Below, in pieces: positions 18,029 to 26,071 of a stretch of 64,000 nucleotides of DNA. The notes under the pieces are model-generated. The model was not told where the DNA came from. It saw only the letters and a list, made by a program, of their open reading frames with translations, and did not search any database. The stretch covers positions 506,501-570,500 of the forward strand of contig NZ_WTYL01000003.1 of assembly GCF_009828115.1 (NCBI RefSeq), given 5' to 3'. The translations under genes were made by a program, and so were the position numbers. Source of the stretch: Allopontixanthobacter sediminis (GTDB lineage: Bacteria; Pseudomonadota; Alphaproteobacteria; Sphingomonadales; Sphingomonadaceae). Within the stretch, counting starts at the first letter, position 1. The number at the start of each line of letters is the position of its first letter.

Positions 18029-18939
18029 GCAGTCCGCTCCAGAAACGCTTCCAGTGCGGCGTTGAACTGTTGGGGCGCTTCCCATGGCACGAAATGCCCG
18101 CAACCTGGGACCTGCACCAACGTCAGGTCGTCGATGATTTCATCCAGTCCCTCAAGGTTGGACGGGGGCAGGGCGAGGTCGTCCATGGCCCAGATCACCA
18201 GTGTCGGGATGGTCAGGTTCGGCAGCGTCATCGGCTGGTAGTCAGCGGGCAATTCGAACGGCGCATCCATCGGTGGGACCACGATCGGGCTGCCGCGATA
18301 CCAGTTGAGCATTGCCATGGCGTTTTCACGGTTGGACCAGTCCTGCAGCAGCGCATCGCGTTCGTCCTGTTCCATGGTCGAGGGGCGGTCCCATCTGACA
18401 GCTTTGAGCAGTATGCCGATCAGCCCGTGTTCGCGCACGAGAGCATCGTTGGCCGGATCGCGGAAGGCTCGAATATACTGGCTCGCTTCGCGCTGGGCCG
18501 GGTCGAGATAGAGCAGCTTCTGGAAGATCGCGGGATGGGGAGCGTTGGCGACAACCGCACGGGTAACGCGTCCGTTCATTTGCCCGCCGAGAGCCGTTCC
18601 CCAGGCAATTGCGCCACCCCAATCGTGGCCGACGATGGTGAATTTTCCCACGCCGAGCGCATCCGCCATCTGGAAGACGTCGCCGATCAATTTGTCGGGC
18701 GTATAGCTGGCGACGTCCTGCGGCGCGGAAGAACCGCGATAGCCGCGCTGGTCCGGCGCGATACAGCGGAAGCGGTCCGAGAAATGCGCGATCTGATGGC
18801 GCCAGGTGCGGTGGCTTTCGGGAAAACCGTGCAGGAAGATCAGGACCGGGGCGTCGCTGTCCCCGTTCGTTGGACCGACATCCGCCACATCCAGCTCGAT
18901 GCCGTTCGCCAGCGTGACCCGCTTCTGTTCGATGTTCAT
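18025..18939 (-). CDS. alpha/beta hydrolase, epoxide hydrolase-like
   Basis: 304 residues from ATG at 18939. Epoxide hydrolase/haloalkane dehalogenase-type hydrolase: oxyanion HGFP (37-40), Asp nucleophile in GHDWGG (D106), and catalytic His in GCGHFVPWEAP near residue 283. The Asp nucleophile separates it from ordinary esterases. The family opens epoxides or hydrolyses halo-acids; the substrate is not predictable here. The ATG overlaps the SDR stop by 4 bases, making it the last gene of pirin-SDR-hydrolase. Confidence 0.88.
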   Translation of the reverse strand: MNIEQKRVTLANGIELDVADVGPTNGDSDAPVLIFLHGFPESHRTWRHQIAHFSDRFRCIAPDQRGYRGSSAPQDVASYTPDKLIGDVFQMADALGVGKFTIVGHDWGGAIAWGTALGGQMNGRVTRAVVANAPHPAIFQKLLYLDPAQREASQYIRAFRDPANDALVREHGLIGILLKAVRWDRPSTMEQDERDALLQDWSNRENAMAMLNWYRGSPIVVPPMDAPFELPADYQPMTLPNLTIPTLVIWAMDDLALPPSNLEGLDEIIDDLTLVQVPGCGHFVPWEAPQQFNAALEAFLERTA

Positions 18940-19751
18940 GACGGCTGCGGTTCCATTTTCTCGATATACCCCTTGGCAACCATATCGGCGATCTGGTCGA
19001 ACAATTGATCCGGCGTCCGGCGCATTTCGCCCATCGCGCGTTCCACGCCGCGCGCGACGATGATCTCCCGCTGGCCGGCAGCAATCCCGGCGAGGATTTC
19101 CGCGGCAGCCTCGTCCGGCGGGATGCCGTTGTCTATTGCCCGGTCGCTGACGCCGCGCTTCGCGCCGGTCGCCGCCAACGCATTGCGCGACACATTGGTG
19201 GCAACGGAACCCGGCACGACGACGTGGACCTCCACTCCGCTTGCCGAGAGTTCGGCCCGCAGGGCGTCGGCGTAACCGATCAAGCCGTGCTTGGCGGCGC
19301 AATAGGCGGTGCGCAGCGGCACCCCGACCTTGCCCGCGACGGAAGAAATGAAGACCAGCTTGCTGCTGGCCCGCGCCGCCATATGCGGCAGCACCGCCTG
19401 GGTCAGGGCAATCGGCGCCATCAGGTCGATTTCGACGATGTCGCGGTACACTTGCAGCGCGGTTTCGACTGCGAGGCTGCGCTGCGAAATGCCCGCATTG
19501 TTGACCAGCACGTCGATTCCGCCGCTCCATTCCAGCGCCCGTTCGACGGCAGACGTCATGGCTTCGTGATCAGTGACCTCGAACGGCAGGACGAGGGTTT
19601 CGCCGCCTGCTTCCTTGGCTACGTCGCCAAGCCGTTCGCGGTCCCGGCCAGACAGGATCAACCGTGCGCCATCCTTGGCCCAGCCGAGCGCAAGCGCGCG
19701 GCCAATGCCTGACGAGGCCCCGGTGATCCAGACCGTCGGGCCGACGGTCAT
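18936..19751 (-). CDS. SDR family NAD(P)-dependent oxidoreductase
   Basis: 271 residues from ATG at 19751. Classical short-chain dehydrogenase: TGASSGIG (10-17), NNAG, catalytic Ser in FISSVAG and YCAAK. Reaction type is alcohol/carbonyl oxidoreduction with NAD(P)H; substrate unknown. Its start overlaps the pirin stop by 4 bases and its stop overlaps the hydrolase start by 4 bases, so the three form a tightly coupled operon. Confidence 0.92.
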   Translation of the reverse strand: MTVGPTVWITGASSGIGRALALGWAKDGARLILSGRDRERLGDVAKEAGGETLVLPFEVTDHEAMTSAVERALEWSGGIDVLVNNAGISQRSLAVETALQVYRDIVEIDLMAPIALTQAVLPHMAARASSKLVFISSVAGKVGVPLRTAYCAAKHGLIGYADALRAELSASGVEVHVVVPGSVATNVSRNALAATGAKRGVSDRAIDNGIPPDEAAAEILAGIAAGQREIIVARGVERAMGEMRRTPDQLFDQIADMVAKGYIEKMEPQPS

Positions 19752-20623
19752 GGATAGCTCACGGTGTTCGGCTTTTCGGGAATGGGTATCCATTCCTTTT
19801 CATCGCCCGGGACCTTGGGAAAATTGCCCTCGTTCCAGTCCTGCTTTGCCTGGTTGATCCGGTCCCGGCTGGAACTGACAAAATTCCACCAGACATGGCG
19901 CTTGGTCGCGATCGCTTCTCCGCCAAGCAGTATCACCCTTCCGCCGCTCTGGCTGGCGAGTTTCATGCCGACGCCGGGTTCGAGCACCGTCAATTCGTAC
20001 AGCACGAGCGGCTGGCCATCCACGCTCGCTTCCCCGCCCACCAGCATCACCGCGCGCTCGTCCGCGTCGGCGTCGATCGGCAAGGATCCACCGGCGGCGA
20101 GCAGGATTTCGGCATAGATCGTTTCGGCATAGACGGTGGTCGGCGCACGCTGTCCCCACAGATTGCCCATGATCACGGTCGCGGTCGCGCCGCAATCTTC
20201 GACAACTGGCAAATCCTTCACCGCTTCGAACGCGGGGTCCATTTCCTCACGCGCTTCGGGCAGGGCGAGCCAGGTCTGCATTCCGTAGAGCTTCGGTCCG
20301 CTGTCGCGTTCCGCCTGGGGGCTACGTTCCGAATGGACGATGCCACGGCCCGCAGTCATCAGGTTGACCTGCCCTGGCCGGATCGTCGCGAAACTGCCGA
20401 GGGAATCCCGATGATCGATGGCCCCTTCGAACAGCCATGTCACCGTCGCGAGATTGATGTGCGGGTGAGGGCGGACATCCATGCCGCTGCCGAGGTCGAG
20501 CTGCGCCGGTCCGAACTGGTCGACAAAGATGAACGGGCCGACCATCGTGCGCTGGCGCGACGGCAGTGCGCGCCGGACCTTGAAGGCGCCGAGATCGTGG
20601 GTGACGGGGGAAATGGTGATCAT
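19748..20623 (-). CDS. pirin family protein
   Basis: 291 residues. Bicupin of the pirin family. The N-terminal cupin carries the metal-binding set: RPHPHINLAT, then FEGAIDHRDSLG and GIVHSE. Pirins are iron-binding and reported as quercetinase-like enzymes or redox-sensitive regulators. First structural gene of pirin-SDR-epoxide-hydrolase-like, 43 bases downstream of the AraC regulator gene on the same strand. Confidence 0.93.
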   Translation of the reverse strand: MITISPVTHDLGAFKVRRALPSRQRTMVGPFIFVDQFGPAQLDLGSGMDVRPHPHINLATVTWLFEGAIDHRDSLGSFATIRPGQVNLMTAGRGIVHSERSPQAERDSGPKLYGMQTWLALPEAREEMDPAFEAVKDLPVVEDCGATATVIMGNLWGQRAPTTVYAETIYAEILLAAGGSLPIDADADERAVMLVGGEASVDGQPLVLYELTVLEPGVGMKLASQSGGRVILLGGEAIATKRHVWWNFVSSSRDRINQAKQDWNEGNFPKVPGDEKEWIPIPEKPNTVSYP

Positions 20624-20666
20624 GAGAATGCTCCTGATGACCGTATGGCCGCTCGGGCCTGTTCGC

Positions 20667-21506
20667 TCAATCCTCGAACCGGCTTTCCTCGCGCAATTTG
20701 AGACCAGCCGTCTGCAACGGAGAGGCGGAACGTTCGAATTGCCGCGGGGTCATGCGGGTGAACCGGCGAAATTCGCGGTTGAGATGCGATTGGTCGAAGT
20801 ACCGCAATTCCGCCAGGTCGCGCTCGGTCGGGCTGCTGAAACCGCGCATGGCAGTGGCCATGTCGAGAAAGCGGCTGCGGCGCAGTACGGCCTTGGGCGT
20901 CAGGCCGAAGGACGCACGGCAACGGCGTTCGAACTGGCGGACTGACAGTCCGACATCGTCGGCGGCATCGTCGACCCGCATCGTGCTGTCGGTCCGGGCA
21001 ATCGTTTCGAACTTCGCAATCGCCGGGTCGGTCGCGGGAGTACCGAGGAACGCGATCCGCTCTTCGATGATCGCTTCCATCGCGGCAACCTTGGCCTCGT
21101 CGGTTTCCGCACTTTCCATGGCGGCCTGCAGTTTTCCGGCCAGATCACCCCAGATGTCTTGGAGCGGGAGCAATTGGTCGACGAATTCGTGATGCGGCTT
21201 TCGGAACAGGCCGTGCCACCCGCTTGGCCGGATTGCGAAGCCTACAACATGAAAACTGCCTTGGACGCGCACCTTGAAGGGGACTTCGTTCGCACCGAAA
21301 AACAGGGTCTTGCTGGGGCATGACCATTCGCCCGGGGCGATCTCCCCTTGCCATTCGCCCTTGAGGAGACTGCGAACGAAGGCGGTTTCGGCAAGCAGGA
21401 AGTCTTCGATCACCATGTCGTCCGGCAGGTCGGCTTCGAACACGTAATAACGCCGGATATACGGCGAAAGCGAAGGCGACGGACGATACGTTCTCGAAAG
21501 CAGCAT
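20667..21506 (-). CDS. AraC family transcriptional regulator
   Basis: 279 residues from ATG at 21506; a GTG at 21551, immediately after the bolA stop, would add 15. An N-terminal sensory domain (YIRRYYVFEAD...PSGWHGLF) is followed by the two-helix-turn-helix AraC domain in the last 100 residues (VDDAADDVGLSVRQFERRC; FDQSHLNREFRRFTRMTPRQF). It lies just upstream of and co-oriented with the pirin operon, so that operon is its most likely target; this is inference from position. Confidence 0.88.
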   Translation of the reverse strand: MLLSRTYRPSPSLSPYIRRYYVFEADLPDDMVIEDFLLAETAFVRSLLKGEWQGEIAPGEWSCPSKTLFFGANEVPFKVRVQGSFHVVGFAIRPSGWHGLFRKPHHEFVDQLLPLQDIWGDLAGKLQAAMESAETDEAKVAAMEAIIEERIAFLGTPATDPAIAKFETIARTDSTMRVDDAADDVGLSVRQFERRCRASFGLTPKAVLRRSRFLDMATAMRGFSSPTERDLAELRYFDQSHLNREFRRFTRMTPRQFERSASPLQTAGLKLREESRFED

Positions 21507-21551
21507 AGAATTGACGGCCCACCCGTTCCATCTGCCGCCCCATACAGACAC

Positions 21552-21818
21552 TCATTCCCCGGGGGCAGTGGCCTTTATTGCCAGAGCATGGACTCGATTT
21601 CCGGGGATGTCACCAAGCGATTTGTTGACCATCCGCTGACGCTCAAGCCGTGACTGGCCCGCAAAGGCCTCGCTTTCGATCAGAATCGTAAAATGCGATT
21701 CTCCGCTGCCGTCATCACCGGAATGTCCCGAATGCTTGGCGCTGTCGTTGATCACGTCCAGCCGCGTGGGCGCGAAGGCCCGGTCGAGGATTTCGGTCAT
21801 TTCCTGCTGCACGCTCAT
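21552..21818 (-). CDS. BolA family protein
   Basis: 88 residues from ATG at 21818, with an AAGGGA ribosome site. Small class II KH-like BolA fold: RLDVINDSAKHSGH near the N-terminus and HFTILIESEAFAGQSRLERQRMV, then VHALAIKA. BolA proteins pair with monothiol glutaredoxins and bind Fe-S clusters. Divergent from the J-domain gene, with 56 bases between their starts. Confidence 0.92.
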   Translation of the reverse strand: MSVQQEMTEILDRAFAPTRLDVINDSAKHSGHSGDDGSGESHFTILIESEAFAGQSRLERQRMVNKSLGDIPGNRVHALAIKATAPGE

Positions 21819-21874
21819 TCGATTTCCCTTTTTGGTATTTGAAATTTCCCTAACCCACCCCATCCTAAAGAGCC

Positions 21875-22480
21875 ATGCGCGGTAACAGGTTCCACGGACG
21901 GTTCGAAACCGAAGGGCGCGGGTGCGACGCGCCCGGCTGTGAAGAGGCAGGCGAATTCCGTGCTCCCGGACCACGCGGCTCCAGTTTCGACGGGCCGGGC
22001 GATTACCGTTGGTTCTGCCTCGATCATGTACGCGAATTCAATTCCGGATACGACTGGTTCGACGGAATGAGCGCGGATGAAATTCTCGCCGCGCAATCTC
22101 CGGTTGCCGGTTGGGCCAGCACCGCGCGCGCTTTCCGTGCGGCGGAAACGGGCGACGCCATGCCGCGCTGGGCCGATTACGAGGACCCGCTGGAGGCAAT
22201 TTCCGCCCGCGCCGCGGGGATCAAGGCGCGCGCCGCCCGGCAGGCCGGGATGCAGTCCAACAGGCCTGGGGGCAGCCGGTTTGCGGCGGAAGAGGTTCTG
22301 GCGTTGCAGGTTCTCGGTCTCGACACCGACATCGACCGCCCGAAACTGCGCCGACGGTATTCGGAACTGGTGCGCCGCTATCACCCGGACCGCAACGGCG
22401 GCGACCGGCGGCACGAGATGCGGCTTGGCCGGGTAGTCGAGGCCTATCAGTTGCTCCGTAAGAGCCGGGCGCTTTCCTGA
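21875..22480 (+). CDS. J-domain (DnaJ-like) protein
   Basis: 201 residues. The J domain is C-terminal (about 140-198): VLGLDTDIDRPKLRRRYSELVRRYHPDRNGGDR, with the HPD motif that stimulates DnaK ATPase. The N-terminal part has paired Cys (CDAPGC) and WFCLDHV, a possible metal-binding knuckle, a layout seen in a DnaJ-like protein that often neighbours bolA in alphaproteobacteria. Probable specialised Hsp70 co-chaperone. Confidence 0.88.
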   Translation: MRGNRFHGRFETEGRGCDAPGCEEAGEFRAPGPRGSSFDGPGDYRWFCLDHVREFNSGYDWFDGMSADEILAAQSPVAGWASTARAFRAAETGDAMPRWADYEDPLEAISARAAGIKARAARQAGMQSNRPGGSRFAAEEVLALQVLGLDTDIDRPKLRRRYSELVRRYHPDRNGGDRRHEMRLGRVVEAYQLLRKSRALS

Positions 22481-22481
22481 A

Positions 22482-22934
22482 CTACGCTTCGGCGGCAGTC
22501 TGTTCGCACAGGCTTTGGAGCTGTTCCGCGACCGTGCTCCAGCCGTCGTGAAAGCCCATTTCGAGATGCTGCTGCATGGCTTCTTCGGTCCAGTGACGGG
22601 CCACTGCGGTGTAGCGCGTCCGGTCCCCTTCGGCTTCGATCGCCCAGATGCCGATCATGAAGGCTTCTGCCGGGATCAGGCCGGGGGCAATCGCGTCGGT
22701 GAAGGCGAAATGGTGCCCCTCCGACCAGGCAAGGATCAGGCCGGGCGTCTGGTGCTCCTCTCCGTTCGGGCCGTGCATCACGATATTGGATACACCGCCC
22801 GCGCGCCGGTCCAGCCGCACGATTTCCGTGGTCCACGGCTTGGGGCACCACCATTCCGCCAGCCGTTCCGTCATGATTTGCCAGACATGGGCGATTGGCG
22901 CGTTGATCGTTCGGGTAACAGCGAGTTCGTGCAT
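22482..22934 (-). CDS. SRPBCC / AHSA1-like domain protein
   Basis: 150 residues. START-like fold of the AHSA1 type: INAPIAHVWQIMTERLAEWWCPKPW at the N-terminus, a beta-rich centre, and the long C-terminal helix (EMGFHDGWSTVAEQLQSL). Such proteins bind hydrophobic ligands. It is the distal gene of a minus-strand cluster with GST and VOC proteins, suggesting a detoxification or stress role. Its stop abuts the convergent J-domain gene. Confidence 0.85.
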   Translation of the reverse strand: MHELAVTRTINAPIAHVWQIMTERLAEWWCPKPWTTEIVRLDRRAGGVSNIVMHGPNGEEHQTPGLILAWSEGHHFAFTDAIAPGLIPAEAFMIGIWAIEAEGDRTRYTAVARHWTEEAMQQHLEMGFHDGWSTVAEQLQSLCEQTAAEA

Positions 22935-22960
22935 TGTCTGGGTCTCCTGATGCAGCAGGC

Positions 22961-23590
22961 TTAGCCTGCGGCCTGGGCCTGTTCGATCAGCGCCATGTCG
23001 ACCGACTTGGCCGCCTTGTAGGCATCGCGGCTGCGCAGGCGCTCGGCGTAGGACTGGAAGACGTCGCGCTCGGGCAGGCTCTTGAATTGCAGCCCCCAGT
23101 CAACCTGGCTGCCGACATAGACGTCCGCCATCGTGAACCTTTCGCCGCATACATAGTCTCGGCCGCTAAGCAGTTTTTCCAACGTGTCGACGGTCCGGTC
23201 GTACGTGCCGAACCCGGCCATGCCTTCCTTTCCTTCGGGAACCTCCCAGCCCATTGCATGCGCGACAATCGCCTGTTCCAGCGGACCAGCACCGAAGAAC
23301 AGGCCGCGGTAGTAATCGGCGCATTCTTCCGGCGTAGGGGCGAGATCGGGCGCCGCCATGGCGGCAAGATAAGCGCAGATCGCGGCGCATTCGGTGATCA
23401 CATGGTCATGCCCGCCGTGATGGTGGATCAGCGTCGGGACCTTGCCCATCGGGTTGGCATCCAGCAGCGCCTGCGGCTTGGCGGTCCAGTCCACCAGTTC
23501 GGTTTCGTAATCCGCCCCCGCTTCGTGCAGCGCCCAGCGGGCGATCTGTCCGCGGCTCATCGGATTGGTGAAGAAGGTGTAATCAGCCAT
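22961..23590 (-). CDS. glutathione S-transferase family protein
   Basis: 209 residues. Thioredoxin-like N-domain (MADYTFFTNPMSRGQIARWALHEAG, then GKVPTLIHH and the glutathione-binding ITECAAICAYLA) followed by an all-helical C-domain with the hydrophobic staple region FTMADVYVG. Conjugates or reduces substrates with glutathione. Lies 26 bases upstream of the SRPBCC gene. Confidence 0.93.
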   Translation of the reverse strand: MADYTFFTNPMSRGQIARWALHEAGADYETELVDWTAKPQALLDANPMGKVPTLIHHHGGHDHVITECAAICAYLAAMAAPDLAPTPEECADYYRGLFFGAGPLEQAIVAHAMGWEVPEGKEGMAGFGTYDRTVDTLEKLLSGRDYVCGERFTMADVYVGSQVDWGLQFKSLPERDVFQSYAERLRSRDAYKAAKSVDMALIEQAQAAG

Positions 23591-23630
23591 ACAGGGCCTC
23601 CCGATTGCGATTTTGCCGATTGGTGTCCAG

Positions 23631-24107
23631 TCAGCCGCGACGAGCGGCTTCGATAGCAGCTATGTCGATTTTTTGCATGGTCATCATGGCGGCGAAGGCG
23701 CGCTTCGCTTCCTCGCCGCCTTGCGCCATGGCCTCCGTCAGCACGCGCGGGGTGATCTGCCAATTGACCCCCCACCTGTCCTTGCACCAACCGCACATGC
23801 TTTCTGCCCCGCCATTGCCGACCAGCGCATTCCAGTAACGGTCTGTCTCCTCCTGCGTGTCGGTGGCGATCTGGAACGAAAACGCCTCGCTCTGTGGAAA
23901 CTTGGGTCCGCCGTTGAGACCCAGGCAAGCCACGCCGCAAACGGTAAATTCGACCATCAGGACATCGCCGGCCTTGTTGCCCGGGTTGTCCAGTGGCGAG
24001 CGATGAACGTGGTGGACGTGACTGTCGGGGAAGACGCTCGCGTAAAACCGCGCGGCTTCCTCAGCTTGCGTGTCGTACCACACGCAGATCGTGTTCTTTG
24101 CGGTCAT
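23631..24107 (-). CDS. VOC family protein (PhnB/3-demethylubiquinone methyltransferase-like)
   Basis: 158 residues. ICVWYDTQAEEAARFYASVFPDS and FTVCGVACLGLNGGP are typical of the PhnB-like VOC subfamily; CGWCKDRWGVNWQITP is its second half. Databases often label this family 3-demethylubiquinone-9 methyltransferase, but no methyltransferase motif is present. It overlaps the next VOC gene by 4 bases. Probable metal-binding lyase/dioxygenase-type fold; substrate unknown. Confidence 0.88.
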   Translation of the reverse strand: MTAKNTICVWYDTQAEEAARFYASVFPDSHVHHVHRSPLDNPGNKAGDVLMVEFTVCGVACLGLNGGPKFPQSEAFSFQIATDTQEETDRYWNALVGNGGAESMCGWCKDRWGVNWQITPRVLTEAMAQGGEEAKRAFAAMMTMQKIDIAAIEAARRG

Positions 24108-24895
24108 GATCGCGCCCCGACGAGACAGATGGCGGCGCCTTGCGGATCAATCGCCGTCAGCGAAAAGTCTCCTCCAGGAATTTCGATCGGCTCCTGCAGG
24201 ATTTGCCCGCCACTTTCCTCGACCCTTGTTTTTGCCGCGTCGATATTCGGCACCCGAAAATAGAACGACCATGCGGGGGCGGGCATTCCGGGCATCAGCG
24301 GCATCACCGCTCCAAGCATGTGGCCGCGTTCGTCACCGACCTTCCAGAATTGGTATTTTCCGAACTCGCCCATGTCCATTTCGCCATCGTTGACCCAGCC
24401 GAACAGGCCGCCGTAGAACTGCTTCGCGGCTTCCGGATCGGATGTCGCCAACTCGTTCCACGCACAGTGCCCTTCCATTGGACGGTCTGCGGCGAAACTG
24501 GTGCTTTCCCCTCCTTCAACGGCGCCCTTCATGATGTAGAAAGGCGCGCCCTGCGGATCGGTGACCATTGCCATGCGGCCGACATCGGGAATGTCCATTG
24601 GGGGCATCATAACCGATCCGCCAGCGGCTTCGATCGCTGCGGCGCTCGCATCGACATCGTCGACCGCAATGTAACCCACCCAGCCGGGACGGGCACCGCC
24701 CGTGGCCATTTCGGGGCTGATCTGCATCAAGCCCGCGACGTCCTTCCCGTTCCTGCTGGCGAGGCGATAATCCATTTCAGCCTGGCCGCTGTCCGCGAAA
24801 CTCCACCCGAGCAGCGCGGCATAGAAATCCTGCGCCGCGCTGGCATCGGTGGTCATCAGTTCGTACCAGAGGAAATCACCGTGTCTGTTGGCCAT
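24104..24895 (-). CDS. VOC family protein (two glyoxalase-like domains)
   Basis: 263 residues from ATG at 24895. Two tandem glyoxalase/bleomycin-resistance folds: FLWYELMTTDASAAQDFYAALLGW at the start and HCAWNELATSDPEAAKQFYGGLFGW in the middle, each ending in a TDPQGA/IDPQGA strand. This is an internal duplication typical of 27-kDa-antigen-like VOC proteins. Belongs to the minus-strand cluster controlled from the HxlR side. Confidence 0.92.
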   Translation of the reverse strand: MANRHGDFLWYELMTTDASAAQDFYAALLGWSFADSGQAEMDYRLASRNGKDVAGLMQISPEMATGGARPGWVGYIAVDDVDASAAAIEAAGGSVMMPPMDIPDVGRMAMVTDPQGAPFYIMKGAVEGGESTSFAADRPMEGHCAWNELATSDPEAAKQFYGGLFGWVNDGEMDMGEFGKYQFWKVGDERGHMLGAVMPLMPGMPAPAWSFYFRVPNIDAAKTRVEESGGQILQEPIEIPGGDFSLTAIDPQGAAICLVGARS

Positions 24896-24918
24896 GATCC
24901 ATCTCCCTCGTTCTGGCG

Positions 24919-25284
24919 TCAGCCGGGCTGATCCGCGCTGTCGAATTCCGTGGTGAAGCCGGAGAAGATCATGCGCTTCCCGTCGAACGGCATTTCGCCA
25001 AGTTCCTTGAAGCGCTCGTCTTCCATCATCCCCTGATTGGCTTTGTCTCGAGTCTGCTTGTCGGGATATTCCATCCACGAAAACACCACGTTCTCGTTCT
25101 CCTCCGCAGCGACGGCGCGGTAGAAATCGGTGTGCTCGCCCTTCATCAGATCGTCACCCCAGCATTCCACCTGCCGGGTGACCCCGAGGTCGCGAAAAAT
25201 AGGCCAGGCATCGCGCGCCATCTTGAAATAGGTGTCCTTCTTTTCTGCCGGAACGGGGATGAGAAAACCTTCCACATAAGCCAT
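24919..25284 (-). CDS. DUF1428 family protein
   Basis: 121 residues from ATG at 25284, with GGAGA a few bases upstream. MAYVEGFLIPVPAEKKDTYFKMA and VVFSWMEYPDKQTRDKANQGMM match the DUF1428 dimeric alpha/beta-barrel (YbaA-like). No reaction known. First gene of the minus-strand cluster and nearest to the palindrome shared with the HxlR regulator. Confidence 0.88.
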   Translation of the reverse strand: MAYVEGFLIPVPAEKKDTYFKMARDAWPIFRDLGVTRQVECWGDDLMKGEHTDFYRAVAAEENENVVFSWMEYPDKQTRDKANQGMMEDERFKELGEMPFDGKRMIFSGFTTEFDSADQPG

Positions 25285-25318
25285 TTCAACTCTCCAGGTT
25301 GGGGCGACTCGAAGCGCC

Positions 25319-25333
25319 TGACTTGCCAAGTCA
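25319..25333. promoter_or_regulatory. perfect 15-bp palindrome, candidate HxlR operator
   Basis: TGACTTG-C-CAAGTCA, a perfect 7+1+7 palindrome. It is located 34 bases upstream of the DUF1428 start and 27 bases upstream of the divergent HxlR gene, as expected for a shared autoregulatory operator. Binding is inferred from position and symmetry only. Confidence 0.6.
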
Positions 25334-25360
25334 TGCCGGAATCGGTTACTAAAGGCAACT

Positions 25361-26062
25361 ATGAAGTTACAAAAAGAAACCAATGCGGCCGATCGACGCG
25401 TTCACGGCCGCTGGTATGATGATGCGTGCGGCACCGCGTTTGCCCTTGAAGTAATCGGCGAGAGATGGTCCCTGCTGATTGTGCGCGAACTGATGTTCGG
25501 CGGCCGCCGGTTTTCCGACCTGCGCCGCAGCCTGCCGGGGATCAGCGCGAAAATCCTGACTGAGCGGCTGGAATCGCTCGAAATTTCGGGAGTGATCCGC
25601 AAATCGGTCAGTGCACCGCCGGTGACGGCCAAGCTGTACGAACTGACCCAATGGGGCGCGATGGCGGAGCCGATGCTGCAGGAACTGGGCCGATGGGCGG
25701 CGCGCTCGACGCTGCATGATCCGACCATGCCGCTATCGCCGGTGTCGCTGATGCTGTCGATGCGGACCATGATCGACAGAGTCCGCGCGGGAGAGCGTGA
25801 CGCGGTCTATGGATTTGCGGTCGGGGGCGAAAAATTTACCGGCCTGCTCGAGCGCGGAGCTCTGGTGATATCCCGTGGCAGCGACTTCACCCAAACGGAT
25901 TGTGTATTCCGTGCCGAAACAGCGCCGCCGCTGGCCGCGGCCTTTTACGGCGATGTGCCGTTCGAACTTTTAGAAAGCCAGGGTTCGCTGGAGATTTCCG
26001 GCGACAGGGACGCGGCCCGGCATCTCGCGAATGCACTCGAGCTTCCCCCGAAGATCGGCTGA
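25361..26062 (+). CDS. HxlR family winged-helix transcriptional regulator
   Basis: 233 residues. N-terminal HxlR wHTH: ALEVIGERWSLLIVRELMFGGRRFSDLRRSLPGISAKILTERL (about 28-70), then the wing with VTAKLYELTQWG. The C-terminal 110 residues form an extra SCP2-like sensor domain (YGFAVGGEKFTG...GSLEISGD) found in larger members. Divergent from the DUF1428-VOC-VOC-GST-SRPBCC cluster, which it probably represses. Confidence 0.9.
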   Translation: MKLQKETNAADRRVHGRWYDDACGTAFALEVIGERWSLLIVRELMFGGRRFSDLRRSLPGISAKILTERLESLEISGVIRKSVSAPPVTAKLYELTQWGAMAEPMLQELGRWAARSTLHDPTMPLSPVSLMLSMRTMIDRVRAGERDAVYGFAVGGEKFTGLLERGALVISRGSDFTQTDCVFRAETAPPLAAAFYGDVPFELLESQGSLEISGDRDAARHLANALELPPKIG

Positions 26063-26071
26063 GCGGGCGCT

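Noticed and set aside
18940-19530. Upstream extension of the epoxide-hydrolase-like gene through the SDR gene
   Set aside because: Gly/Arg-rich shadow of the SDR gene in another frame; ATG at 18939 overlaps the SDR stop as usual.
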